Positions 1-8,624 are shown, counted from the stretch's first letter. The stretch: 64,000 nucleotides of DNA from Paenibacillus lactis (GCF_017873605.1 NZ_JAGGKI010000002.1:248001-312000); one strand, 5' to 3'. Notes: generated by a model from the sequence alone, not told the origin. Numbers and translations: made by a program.

Positions 1-2205
1 AATCAGCATATGATCAATCAATATCAACAGCGGAACGAGGAAACCTTGGTCGACGCTGCGAGGCAAGTGGACGAGCAGTTCACGCAGCTGGTCCAATATG
101 CGCTCAATATGGTGGTGAAGCCCCACTTTAAGCCTTCCTTGTCAGATATGGATTTTGTATCGAATATTGAAGAGACGGACGAGCTGTTCAATACGTTGAA
201 CCTGGTGGAGAATGCCGATCCTCTTGTCGACCAGGTATACCTCTATATCAAAAAGCAAAATAAAATCATGGAGCCTGATCTCGGCCTCCGATCGCTTGAC
301 CGGGAAAAGGATGCGGCCAGCTTCAAGAGTCTGATGGACGGGGATGCCGATATGTTCTGGGTGCATGATCTTGAGCGTCCTTTCAACAAAGGGGGCTCCA
401 CCCATGCGCTCGTGATGAGGCTTCCGTTCAACGGCCATACGCCGTACGGGGCCATCGTCATTTACATTGACCCATCGAAGCTGCACGTTATCCGCAATAG
501 CGAGAATGTATCCTTCCTGCTGGATGACCAGGGCCATGTGATCGGGGAGTCCGGGATGAGCAGCCAAATGCCGGAGGCGATGCAAGCGATCCGGGAGCAG
601 CTGATGCTGCGCGGACGCGAAGACGTCCAGACCTCCAATCAGCTGCGGATGAAGGTTCGGATCCCACAGGATGTATTGCTTGTAAATACCGTTCAATTTG
701 AAAAGATGCAGCGGCAATGGACCTATGTATCCGGTACGCCGCAATCGGCAATCATCGCACCGACAAAACCGTACACGCATATCATTCTGATCTGCTTTGC
801 TTTTGCGCTCGCGGCTTCCTTGGCAATAAGCTGGTATGCGTCCAAGAGCATGTACCGTCCGATCCGGAAAATGCTCCATATGATCGGCAGCGATAAAGCC
901 AAGCCCGGCGCAAGGTATAATGAGCTCGATTACATAGAAAATGAGTGGAAGCAGTACCGGTTCTCCCATTCCACGATGCAGAGCCAGTGGAGCCAATCGC
1001 TGCCGGCGATTCGCGAGGCTTATATCAATCAATTTCTGAGCGGACAGGCTGCCCATCTGACCGAGAGTGAATACGCGGCAAAGCTGCAGGAAATGGAGCT
1101 CGATATTACCGGCAAGCAGTTTGCGGCCATTGTCCTTCAGCAGCATACGCACGGGGAAGACCGGACACCGTTAACGGAAAATGATGAGCATCTCCTTACT
1201 TACGCCGCCCTGAATGTCATTCAAGAGCTGGCGGAGGATTTGAAGGCCTACGTTCATCCGATCAACTTCTTTGACGGCTCCTTCGGCGTCATCCTGATCG
1301 TCCCGGCCTCCTCCGATGCAGATGACGGGCGTGCCGACATCATCAAATCATTGTGCGATCAGATCATGCGCGCCCTGCGGGATACGCTGCGCATGACGGC
1401 AACCCTTGTGCTTGGGGGGCCGAGCCGGAAATGGACCGATGTTCCCCATCTGCTGGAGCAGGCCAAGCGGGCGCTGCATTACCGCTCCTTCGATGCCGGC
1501 AGTCAGGTGCTTGAGGCCGAAACGGTGCTGTCCCAGAAAAATGACTGGGTCGACTTTCCGCTGGAGCTGGAGCAGGAGTTCATTCATGCCTTGAATCTGG
1601 GGCTGCACGACAATGCACGGCGGTCCCTAAGCCGGTTCGTCACGGCCCTTCAGGCGGGAGGCGGCTCGGAATGGCATGTCCATCATGGGCTGATGCGGCT
1701 GCTTACCAGCGTTCATCGCTCCATGCTGCAGGCCGGACTGAACCCTTACCAGGTGTACGACTTCTCCAATCTGCAGGAGCAGCTGTCCCTGCTCCGCGAT
1801 TCCAAAGCTTGCGTGGACTGGTTCCAAAGGGAGATTATCGAGCCCTATCTCGATCAGCTGAAGAAGAATTTCAACAGCTCCATGAAATCCCTGGTGGAAC
1901 ACGTGCTTGAGCAAATCGAACAGAACGGGATGCAGGATCTGTCCCTGGATACGATCGCCATGGAAGCCGGCGTCAGCGTATCTCAGCTAAGCAAGGCGTT
2001 TAAGCAGATGACGGGCACGAACTATGTGGACTATCTGACAACCGTGCGCATGAACCGCTGTAAAGAGCTGCTGCTCACGACCGACCTGCGGATTCATGAA
2101 ATCGCGGAGGCCGCGGGGTACCAGCCCTCGTACTTCAACCGAATGTTCAAGAAGCTCGAAGGCGTGACGCCAGGCCAATACCGCCAGCAGGGCTCCGCCG
2201 ATTAG
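1..2205 (+). CDS. Membrane-anchored AraC-family regulator, 5' end outside the window
   Basis: This is a transcription activator that couples an extracellular sensor to a C-terminal AraC DNA-binding domain, a type usually found beside sugar transporters. The frame is open from base 1, ahead of the ATG at 10, and the usual first membrane helix is absent, so the true start lies upstream. What is visible is an extracellular sensor of about 250 residues, a membrane helix near residues 256-278 (IILICFAFALAASLAISW), a HAMP-like and middle region, and two helix-turn-helix units in the last 100 residues (QLSKAFKQMTGTNYVDYL and IAEAAGYQPSYFNRMFKKL). The ligand and targets are probably to the left of the window. 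Confidence 0.85.
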   Translation, partial: NQHMINQYQQRNEETLVDAARQVDEQFTQLVQYALNMVVKPHFKPSLSDMDFVSNIEETDELFNTLNLVENADPLVDQVYLYIKKQNKIMEPDLGLRSLDREKDAASFKSLMDGDADMFWVHDLERPFNKGGSTHALVMRLPFNGHTPYGAIVIYIDPSKLHVIRNSENVSFLLDDQGHVIGESGMSSQMPEAMQAIREQLMLRGREDVQTSNQLRMKVRIPQDVLLVNTVQFEKMQRQWTYVSGTPQSAIIAPTKPYTHIILICFAFALAASLAISWYASKSMYRPIRKMLHMIGSDKAKPGARYNELDYIENEWKQYRFSHSTMQSQWSQSLPAIREAYINQFLSGQAAHLTESEYAAKLQEMELDITGKQFAAIVLQQHTHGEDRTPLTENDEHLLTYAALNVIQELAEDLKAYVHPINFFDGSFGVILIVPASSDADDGRADIIKSLCDQIMRALRDTLRMTATLVLGGPSRKWTDVPHLLEQAKRALHYRSFDAGSQVLEAETVLSQKNDWVDFPLELEQEFIHALNLGLHDNARRSLSRFVTALQAGGGSEWHVHHGLMRLLTSVHRSMLQAGLNPYQVYDFSNLQEQLSLLRDSKACVDWFQREIIEPYLDQLKKNFNSSMKSLVEHVLEQIEQNGMQDLSLDTIAMEAGVSVSQLSKAFKQMTGTNYVDYLTTVRMNRCKELLLTTDLRIHEIAEAAGYQPSYFNRMFKKLEGVTPGQYRQQGSAD

Positions 2206-2249
2206 TGTAATTGTACGAGAACCCCCTCCTCGATTGGAGCAGAATGAAA

Positions 2250-2295
2250 AAGCCGCAGGTTGGCTGCAACAGCAATCCACCTGCGGCTTGATTTC
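2250..2295. terminator. Intrinsic terminator between convergent genes
   Basis: An 11-bp perfect stem, AAGCCGCAGGT (2250-2260) with ACCTGCGGCTT (2279-2289), has T-rich sequence on one side and A-rich on the other. It lies between the convergent AraC and nitroreductase genes and could serve both. Confidence 0.75.
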
Positions 2296-2418
2296 GTCTT
2301 GATAAATAGGTTTTTCCTATTGGATATTGGAAGGACAAGCGGACGAAAACTCTCCCTTTATCCGGGCTCCTCGCGGCTGTATCGTCCAGTTATGCCTGGC
2401 CCTCATTCTGCCGCTCGC

Positions 2419-3162
2419 CTACCGCTTCATGAAGCCCTTCCCCTCCAGGAATTCCTTCATATGCAGTCTCACCGGCTCGGCGAGGCGCTTGCCCATCAGC
2501 TCCGACCAAGGCGTGCGATTCTTGCCGTTCGTCCGCTTGGACAGGTATTCGGCGGAGATTTGGTCATATCGCTTCGCTTCTTCAATTGTCGCCCGGTCGT
2601 AGCTTTCCCGGTGCAGCACCGCTTCCACGGGGAGACGCGGGCGGAGGCCCGGCTGCTGGTCCGGATGGCCGAGACACATGCCGAATACGGGATAGACCAG
2701 CTCCGGCAAATCGAGCGCTTCGGCAAATTCGGCAATCCTGTTGCGGATCCCGCCGATATAAACGATGCCGAGTCCGAGCGATTCCGCGGCGATGGCGGCA
2801 TTCTGCGCAGAGAGCGCAGCGTCTACCGTCGCAACGATGAAGTTTTCGGTCGAATCCTCATACGTCGGCTGGTCGCCGACATGGGGCTCAGTTATTTTTT
2901 TCAGCCGGTACAGATCCGCGCACCATACGAGAAATACGGGACATTCCACAATATACGCCTGATTTCCCGCTAATTCCGCCAATCTTCTCTTCTTCTCCGA
3001 ATCGGTAATCGCGATAATGCTGTAAGCCTGGACATTGCTGGACGTGGATGCCATCTGCCCGGCCGCCACAATCGTCTTCAGCTGCTCCTCCGTCACAGGC
3101 TCGTCCGTGAACTTCCGAATCGATCGATGATTCATTAACAAGGACAACGTATCGTTCATCAT
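2419..3162 (-). CDS. nfrA: NADPH-dependent nitroreductase, NfrA type
   Basis: A flavin (FMN) oxidoreductase of 247 residues that reduces nitro compounds, quinones or flavins with NAD(P)H in the cytoplasm. The N-terminus (LLMNHRSIRKFTDEPVTEEQL) carries the Arg-Ser-x-Arg-Lys-Phe flavin phosphate site, and AAGQMASTSSNVQAYSII is the second FMN/dimer segment. Length and the C-terminal extension after residue 170 fit the NfrA/NfsA group rather than the short nitroreductases found elsewhere in this window. The double-ATG start follows an AGGAGTG ribosome site. No partner gene is adjacent. The physiological substrate cannot be read from the sequence. Confidence 0.85.
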   Translation of the reverse strand: MMNDTLSLLMNHRSIRKFTDEPVTEEQLKTIVAAGQMASTSSNVQAYSIIAITDSEKKRRLAELAGNQAYIVECPVFLVWCADLYRLKKITEPHVGDQPTYEDSTENFIVATVDAALSAQNAAIAAESLGLGIVYIGGIRNRIAEFAEALDLPELVYPVFGMCLGHPDQQPGLRPRLPVEAVLHRESYDRATIEEAKRYDQISAEYLSKRTNGKNRTPWSELMGKRLAEPVRLHMKEFLEGKGFMKR

Positions 3163-3388
3163 CTATTCTCACTCCTAGGTATTTGTAATATGGGTTATAC
3201 TATCCTCCCGGCAAATGCTCCAACCATGATGGCGCACCCGCACGAAAGCTGATCGCTCGGACCGACTTGCCATGCATAGTTGTACCAAAAGTCATTATCC
3301 CCTTGCGTGGTACTTTCAATCTATTATGTAACTTTGGACTTGGAGCCGCAAGCTTCCGCGCCCCGCCAGCATACGAAGGGAAGCACCG

Positions 3389-3430
3389 CAAAAAAACCGG
3401 CGTGCTATGGCGAGATAGCAGCCGGTTTCT
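3389..3430 (-). terminator. Terminator of copZ
   Basis: The stem AACCGGC/GCCGGTT (3395-3401 with 3421-3427), extended by TGCTAT/ATAGCA, is followed on the minus strand by a run of seven U residues (A run at 3390-3396 on the plus strand). Confidence 0.8.
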
Positions 3431-3476
3431 ATTCAGCCCGAAGCTGACAGCCTACGGATTATTCCATTGCCTTCCC

Positions 3477-3680
3477 TTAAGAAACGACGTCGTATCCCTG
3501 ATCTTCGATGGCTTCCTTCAGCGCGTCAAGGCTTACCTTGGAATCATCATATTCAATGCTTACGGTGCCTGATGCAAGATCTACGGTTCCCGAAGCTCCG
3601 GCATTCTTCAGCGCGCCTTCAACCGAATTTACGCAATGATTGCAGGACATGCCTTCTACGGTTAATGTCACTTGTTTCAT
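3477..3680 (-). CDS. copZ: Copper chaperone CopZ
   Basis: A 67-residue heavy-metal-associated domain protein that binds Cu(I) and hands it to the exporting ATPase CopA or to the regulator CsoR. The metal site is GMSCNHC, with Cys13 and Cys16 in the loop after the first strand. Full family length is present. The gene has its own promoter with a CsoR-like box and its own terminator, so it is monocistronic here. Neither csoR nor copA is in the window, which is unusual because the three genes are often clustered. Confidence 0.93.
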   Translation of the reverse strand: MKQVTLTVEGMSCNHCVNSVEGALKNAGASGTVDLASGTVSIEYDDSKVSLDALKEAIEDQGYDVVS

Positions 3681-3728
3681 GATGCTCCTCCTCCTATCGA
3701 TCGTTTCATCTTACACATCTTCACTGTA

Positions 3729-3757
3729 CTATACCCCCGGTAGGTATGTAAAGTCCA
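3729..3757 (-). promoter_or_regulatory. copZ promoter with CsoR-like operator
   Basis: On the minus strand TGGACT (3752-3757) is separated by 17 bases from GTATAG (3729-3734). The segment 3731-3747, ATACCCCCGGTAGGTAT, is an inverted repeat (ATACC/GGTAT) resembling the GC-rich CsoR operators of Firmicutes and overlaps the spacer and -10. Copper-responsive derepression is inferred. Confidence 0.7.
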
Positions 3758-3995
3758 TGATTACGCATGTTTCTGCAATAAAAACACGAAAAAAGTAGGA
3801 AGATTTATCCTTTAATTTTGCTATAATGAAAACAATATCAACGCTTTAATTGCAATTCATACAATTTCGGACAACATCTCCCCAGCATCCTCAAAATTTT
3901 TTCCATAAAATTTGAATATTGTTGCAGGAATTACCAATCGAGTGTCGAACTCTCTTATTACGGAAGTAATGAATGATGAAAGTAGGAATTCGATC

Positions 3996-4613
3996 ATGGT
4001 ATTTGACGGTATTATATTAGGGATACTTGTCGGACTGATTCGGGGCGGTTTCCGTCACGGACTGCAGCAATTCAGCAAGATTCGCCTGAAGGGCGGCCTT
4101 ATATTCCCGATCCTCCTGATTGTGCAGCTGCTCATATTCCGCTTTCAAGAGAATATCGGTTGGTTGGCAGACGCGAGCGGATATATATTTATGCTCATCT
4201 ACGTTGCAGGCATGATTTTCCTATGGATGAACCGGGATCAGAAGGGCTTCGGCAGCATACTGGCAGGGGTGTTCCTTAACTTCCTCGTCATGGCCGTCAA
4301 CGGCGGCAGAATGCCGGTGTCAATGAGCGCCGCATCTGTCCTGGATCCTGTCTATGTGGACATGCTCATGGATGCGACGGCGACAACCAAGCATTACTTG
4401 ATGGATGCATCAACGCGTCTTGCATTCCTCGGCGACATCATTCCATTATCTCCGCCATATCCGAGAACACAGGTTATCAGCATCGGCGATATTATCATGA
4501 ATATCGGAATATTCTTCTACATCGTTCATCTCATGACTTCCGGTAAGAATACCGCCGTTAAGAACATCATGCGCAAGCAAGGCAAGCCTGAACATGTGGA
4601 ACCGCAAAATTAA
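3996..4613 (+). CDS. DUF5317-like integral membrane protein
   Basis: A 205-residue hydrophobic protein of unknown function with about five to six predicted membrane segments. The conserved-looking AVNGGRMPVS motif and the overall layout recall DUF5317 proteins of Firmicutes. I chose the ATG at 3996 (MVFDGIILGILVG) because AGTAGGA precedes it and a membrane helix starts at once; the ATG at 3912 adds 28 polar residues without a ribosome site. A TATAAT at 3822-3827 is a candidate -10. It is followed within 40 bases by a tiny membrane peptide gene and then by a cyclic-di-GMP protein on the same strand. Confidence 0.65.
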   Translation: MVFDGIILGILVGLIRGGFRHGLQQFSKIRLKGGLIFPILLIVQLLIFRFQENIGWLADASGYIFMLIYVAGMIFLWMNRDQKGFGSILAGVFLNFLVMAVNGGRMPVSMSAASVLDPVYVDMLMDATATTKHYLMDASTRLAFLGDIIPLSPPYPRTQVISIGDIIMNIGIFFYIVHLMTSGKNTAVKNIMRKQGKPEHVEPQN

Positions 4614-4648
4614 TCATACATCAAACTACCTGGAAAGGAGGGAGAACT

Positions 4649-4750
4649 ATGAAGAAAACTGATAAAATCAAGTATTCCCGCATCGTGCTGAATGCGATCA
4701 TCGTTGCTTCCGTTGTTGTCGCCCTGACTTCCGGTTACAGATTGGGATAA
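4649..4750 (+). CDS. 33-residue single-pass membrane peptide
   Basis: A very short gene with a strong ribosome site (AAGGAGGG, 4634-4641) seven bases before its ATG. The product is a basic head (MKKTDKIKYSR), one hydrophobic helix (IVLNAIIVASVVVALTS) and a short polar tail (GYRLG). It lies 35 bases after the DUF5317-like gene and 16 bases before an intrinsic terminator, so the two form a unit. No function is known to me. The membrane role is inferred from composition only. Confidence 0.7.
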   Translation: MKKTDKIKYSRIVLNAIIVASVVVALTSGYRLG

Positions 4751-4766
4751 TAAGCATCTCACAAAA

Positions 4767-4797
4767 AACAGGCTGGAATTTTCAGCCTGTTTTTTTA
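4767..4797 (+). terminator. Intrinsic terminator
   Basis: The stem AACAGGCTG/CAGCCTGTT (4767-4775 with 4783-4791) has a 7-base loop and runs into seven T residues. It closes the DUF5317/small peptide unit. Confidence 0.9.
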
Positions 4798-4875
4798 CAT
4801 CTTTTTCGTTGTTTTGCCCTGCAATATATCTTAAAATGTGTAGAAAACAACATGCTTTATTGAGGAGAAACCATT

Positions 4876-6732
4876 ATGTCCCTATTCAAGCGCGCTCAGA
4901 TCTCCAGAGAGCTATCAGGACAGCTGTACTTTGTGTTTATTTCACTGATGGGCTGTATAACCTTTATGATCGTACATCAAGGAGAATTTTTAAATTACGC
5001 TCCTTCGCAGTGGGTATGGGTTTATGCCATGTTAGGCGCCGCGCTGATATTGAATTATTTCACCTTCCAGCTCCCTCCTGAAGGCAACTTGCAATCAATG
5101 GATTCCTCCGTTTATTTGGCGTGCATATTTATTTATGGCGCTCCGTTCGCTCTCTCTGTCATCCTGTTTAATACAATCGCAATCGCTCTCTATGACAGGA
5201 AGGTGCCGTTCTGGAAGCATTTTGTTAACTTCTGCATATACACCCTTATGATCGTCGGCTCCTCTTTGGTGTTCAAAGCCGCCGGAGGGCAGACAGGGCC
5301 TATTCTCAACAATCATTTCGGCGCTTATCTGGCAGCCCTTCTCATCTATTTCATCATTAATGTGCTTCTGCTCGGATTCTATTATTATTTACTGTACAGA
5401 GGCTCTCTATATGATATTCTCAAATCCTTTATCAAGGATACGCTGCTGGTCTACTTGAGCACACTGATCCTTTCCCTGGTTCTATCCGTTCTGATCGTAC
5501 ATAACGGCGTCTTCGGGCTCACGCTGTTCATCGGGCTCAGCGTCATGCTCTCGTATTCCTTCAAGCAGCTGTTCCTGATGTACAACGAGGTTCAGGAGAA
5601 GGCCATCAAGGACCAGCGGACAGGATTGTATAACCACAGCTATTTCGAGAGCCTGCTCGAAGACGAGATCAAAAAAGCGAAGGCCAGTCAATCTCCTTTG
5701 TCTTTGGCGATGATCGATATTGATGATTTCAAGAAATACAATGATCAGTTCGGACATTTGAAGGGCGACATGCTGCTCGGCTTTCTCGGAAATTATCTGA
5801 AGGTTGAGGCCCAGGCGGCCGGAGTTGTGGCGTCCCGGTTCGGCGGCGAGGAGTTTACGCTGCTTATGCCAGGGTATGACGAAAGCAAAGCCGAGGTATT
5901 CATCAACAGGCTCCGCAAAAAATTGAATGATTCGTATTTCGACGGCGTGGAAATCTTCCCGTCCGGCTGCCTCTCCTTTTCCTCCGGGATCGCTCCATAC
6001 CGGATGGATATCCACGATAAATCGCAGCTGGTCGAGCAGGCCGATCAGGCACTGTATTACGCCAAAAAACAGGGCAAGAACAATGTCCATGTGTACGGAA
6101 GCGGCGAGAAGAAGGAATTCGAGATCGACTTTGCGGAGGATGCGCGGGATATCGAGCAGCAGTTGAAGCTGTTTCTTTACAAGGATGTGGATACGTTCAA
6201 GCACTCGAAACGGGTATTCCGCTACGCGATGGATATGAGCGAGGTGCTTGGCCTCGACAGTGTCGAGCGCCGCAATTTCGTGCTTGGAGCGCTCATCCAC
6301 GATATCGGTAAGCTCGAAATTCCATGGGGAATCCTCAATAAACGGGACAAGCTTACGGCAAGTGAGTGGGAAACCGTGAAAAGGCATGTCAGCTGGGGCA
6401 AGCGCATCGCCGAAACGAACGAGAAATTCAAGGAGCTCGTTCCGTATATAGAGCTGCATCACGAACGGTATGACGGCGGCGGTTACCCGCACGGATTCAA
6501 GGGAAGCCAAATTCCGAAGCTGTGCCGGATGCTTACCATTATCGATTCCTTCGATGCGATGACAACGGAACGGCCCTATCAAAAAACCAAAACGTTCGAG
6601 GAGGGTATTGACGAACTCCGCCGCTGCGCCGGAACGCAATTCGACCCCGATCTTGTTGAAGTTTTCATCCTCTACATTGTGGACAAGATCGCAGGGCAGC
6701 AGCAGCCCGCTGCAGGTCTGGAAACCAATTAA
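4876..6732 (+). CDS. Membrane GGDEF/HD-GYP cyclic-di-GMP protein
   Basis: A 618-residue protein combining synthesis and breakdown modules for cyclic-di-GMP. Six to seven membrane helices span roughly residues 15-235. A GGDEF domain follows, with DIDDFKKYNDQFGH and a GGEEF active site at 323-327. An HD-GYP domain has HD at 475-476 (LIHDIGKL) and HHERYDGGGYP at 528-538. The RxxD product-inhibition site normally just before GGDEF is not present (QAAGVVASRF). Both catalytic signatures look intact, so the protein may be bifunctional, or one domain may be regulatory. The ATG at 4876 follows GAGGAG at 4862. The hydrophobic N-terminus differs from common named sensor domains. Confidence 0.9.
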   Translation: MSLFKRAQISRELSGQLYFVFISLMGCITFMIVHQGEFLNYAPSQWVWVYAMLGAALILNYFTFQLPPEGNLQSMDSSVYLACIFIYGAPFALSVILFNTIAIALYDRKVPFWKHFVNFCIYTLMIVGSSLVFKAAGGQTGPILNNHFGAYLAALLIYFIINVLLLGFYYYLLYRGSLYDILKSFIKDTLLVYLSTLILSLVLSVLIVHNGVFGLTLFIGLSVMLSYSFKQLFLMYNEVQEKAIKDQRTGLYNHSYFESLLEDEIKKAKASQSPLSLAMIDIDDFKKYNDQFGHLKGDMLLGFLGNYLKVEAQAAGVVASRFGGEEFTLLMPGYDESKAEVFINRLRKKLNDSYFDGVEIFPSGCLSFSSGIAPYRMDIHDKSQLVEQADQALYYAKKQGKNNVHVYGSGEKKEFEIDFAEDARDIEQQLKLFLYKDVDTFKHSKRVFRYAMDMSEVLGLDSVERRNFVLGALIHDIGKLEIPWGILNKRDKLTASEWETVKRHVSWGKRIAETNEKFKELVPYIELHHERYDGGGYPHGFKGSQIPKLCRMLTIIDSFDAMTTERPYQKTKTFEEGIDELRRCAGTQFDPDLVEVFILYIVDKIAGQQQPAAGLETN

Positions 6733-6842
6733 CATAACGACGGACAAGGCGACTCTTTAGCTTGATTCTCCCTGATTTGATGTTTGATATGCCTTGAAAA
6801 ATGGTAAAAGGTAGTATCCCAACAAAGAATGAGGTGAGTTTC

Positions 6843-7073
6843 ATGGCTGATCGCAAAAAGGAGCTTCCCCTTGATCACGGTCCGGGCCATATGGACCATC
6901 CTGAGCAATATCCGACGGAAGAAGAGAGCTTGTTCGACAAGTTCGAAAGCGAGCGTCATGTCGATCCGATTCCGATGGAGGATGCTGCATTGGAGCGCCG
7001 GGAGGAGAAACGGCGGGACGGCACATCCAAGGACCAATCCTCCAGTCCAGGCAAGTATCACAGCGGCTTTTAG
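6843..7073 (+). CDS. Small hydrophilic protein of unknown function
   Basis: A 76-residue, highly charged protein rich in Asp, Glu, His and Pro, with no membrane helix and no cysteine. The ATG at 6843 (MADRKKELPLDHG) is preferred over 6801 because GAGGTGA lies six bases upstream. It probably sits alone between the cyclic-di-GMP gene and a terminator. Low complexity suggests an unstructured protein; I do not recognise a family. Confidence 0.65.
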   Translation: MADRKKELPLDHGPGHMDHPEQYPTEEESLFDKFESERHVDPIPMEDAALERREEKRRDGTSKDQSSSPGKYHSGF

Positions 7074-7118
7074 GCCGGTAAACGAACCATCGTCTTCCCC
7101 CTCTCTCCCTTAACATGC

Positions 7119-7145
7119 GGGCTCCGTTCTGGCGGAGCCTTTTTA
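7119..7145 (+). terminator. Intrinsic terminator
   Basis: GGCTCCG/CGGAGCC (7120-7126 with 7133-7139) is followed by TTTTTA, directly after the small hydrophilic gene. Confidence 0.85.
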
Positions 7146-7213
7146 TTTCCGTCTTTTTTCTTTAATATAGAGGAGGATAGATTATTGGCAAACGCCCTAG
7201 AGATTATAAAAGA

Positions 7214-8356
7214 GTGGAGTTGGACCTGTTGTTTTCCATCTGGACATTGAACCGCCTGACGCGGAGGATGCTGCTGTCACTGATCGGAGCCGTTCTGGCC
7301 CTTTCATGCCTGCTGGTGATAGCCGGCGGCCATGAAGCCTCTCAAGGCATTACCGCCGCCATCGAACAGAAATATATCGACAGTGCGGCCTTGATCAGCG
7401 ATCCGGGGCCTGCCCCCGAGGAGGCTTCGGGCGTCATGCCCGGCGTACCGCTTATGATGGCCGGACTGATCGGGCTGCTCGGAAGCATGGATGCGGCGCT
7501 AATCATTTATCAGCTTCTCCAGTGCATCTTCCATGCGTTCTCTGTCTATCTGGTGTTCGTGCTGTCACGGTATATGTTTAATCCGCGGATCGCTTTTCTG
7601 TGCTGCTTCATCTATGCCCTATTCTGGCCGGCTTACGGGGCCGTACGGCTGATCCTGCCGGATACGACGATGCAGATGCTGATGCTGCTTCTCGTCTGTG
7701 CCGTCATCGGCGCGCTCGAGCTGAAGCAGGCCGGCTGGTACGCCGCTGCAGGGGCGCTCACAGCGATTATGGCGTGCTACAATCTTCAGGCGCTGCTGTA
7801 TCCGCTCCTATTCATTCCGTTCTGGATCAAGTACCGCAGCCCGGCAAGCATCATCGCCGGCGGAACCCTGCTCGTTATGGCTGGTTATTTGCTGATCCTC
7901 TCGCCGTGGTGGCTTAACATCCCCCTCTTCAACCGGCTGGCGACCTACCTGCCGGGCCCGTGGAATCTAGCATCCTTATGGCTGGACTCCAGATACATCG
8001 AGGGCAACCCGCTGGTGCATCTGTACCGGAGCATATTCGAAGGCCGGACCTCCAAATATGCCGCCGCACTCGGCAACGAAGAGGCACGCAGAGTCGTGCA
8101 GTCCGCCCTCGACGCCGTCCGGCTGGTGCTTCTCTACGCCGGGGTAAGCGGCGTAATCTGGTCGGTATGGAAATACCGGCTGAAGCGGCAGCTTCCCGTG
8201 CTGCTTACGCTCCTGTATTTCATTACGGCGGAATGGCTCGTCCCAAGCCTCGACGGCACCGGCTTCCCATATGCGGTGTTCCTGCTGCTGTATGTCGGGT
8301 TTCTGGCGGACAAAGCCATTATATACGCGCATAAGACCCGCCTACTGCGGTCGTAG
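7214..8356 (+). CDS. Polytopic membrane protein, GT-C glycosyltransferase-like
   Basis: About 380 residues with roughly nine to ten membrane helices. After the first helix comes an acidic external loop (EQKYIDSAALI), then PGVPLMMAGLIGLLG and repeated hydrophobic helices. This layout recalls the PMT/ArnT-like GT-C enzymes that move sugars from polyprenyl phosphate, but no diagnostic motif is certain. The start is unclear: GTG at 7214 has no good ribosome site. A strong AGGAGG at 7171-7176 points to ATT codons at 7181 or 7184, in frame and directly after an in-frame stop, giving GKRPRDYKRVELDLLF at the N-terminus. A terminator follows the gene. Confidence 0.55.
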   Translation: MELDLLFSIWTLNRLTRRMLLSLIGAVLALSCLLVIAGGHEASQGITAAIEQKYIDSAALISDPGPAPEEASGVMPGVPLMMAGLIGLLGSMDAALIIYQLLQCIFHAFSVYLVFVLSRYMFNPRIAFLCCFIYALFWPAYGAVRLILPDTTMQMLMLLLVCAVIGALELKQAGWYAAAGALTAIMACYNLQALLYPLLFIPFWIKYRSPASIIAGGTLLVMAGYLLILSPWWLNIPLFNRLATYLPGPWNLASLWLDSRYIEGNPLVHLYRSIFEGRTSKYAAALGNEEARRVVQSALDAVRLVLLYAGVSGVIWSVWKYRLKRQLPVLLTLLYFITAEWLVPSLDGTGFPYAVFLLLYVGFLADKAIIYAHKTRLLRS

Positions 8357-8440
8357 AACATACGGCCGTAAGACAGATGATCCGCCGGATCGTCCCCGCC
8401 CCGCATCCGGCAGGCAAGGACCTATAAATATTTCATACTC

Positions 8441-8487
8441 AGCCTGAAAGCACGGATGATAATCGACAAGTGCCTTCAGGCTTTTTT
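8441..8487 (+). terminator. Intrinsic terminator
   Basis: AGCCTGAA (8441-8448) pairs with TTCAGGCT (8475-8482), helped by GCAC/GTGC inside, and is followed by TTTTT. Confidence 0.85.
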
Positions 8488-8541
8488 ATGTGCGGGTACA
8501 ATTTCCCTTACATTTTCTTCTAAAAGAGTAATTTTCTCGAT

Positions 8542-8565
8542 AACCTTTTGTCGGCTTTAAACGTC
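8542..8565 (+). promoter_or_regulatory. Candidate ECF-sigma promoter
   Basis: AAC (8542-8544) and CGTC (8562-8565) are separated by 17 bases. This matches the AAC / CGTC core of promoters read by Bacillus-type ECF sigma factors, about 60 bases before the next start codon. Chance occurrence is possible because the core is short. Confidence 0.35.
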
Positions 8566-8624
8566 TATAAAGGTAAAGACAATCTGACGATCTGACGACT
8601 ACTTATAAAGGAGGATGGTCTTCT

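Noticed and set aside
142-1152. Long open frame of 336 codons on the minus strand
   Set aside because: Antisense to the AraC-type regulator, rich in Arg, His and Leu with no family pattern and no ribosome site.
5482-6747. Open frame of 421 codons on the minus strand
   Set aside because: Lies entirely opposite the GGDEF/HD-GYP gene; its composition is that of a reverse-strand shadow of a GC-rich gene.
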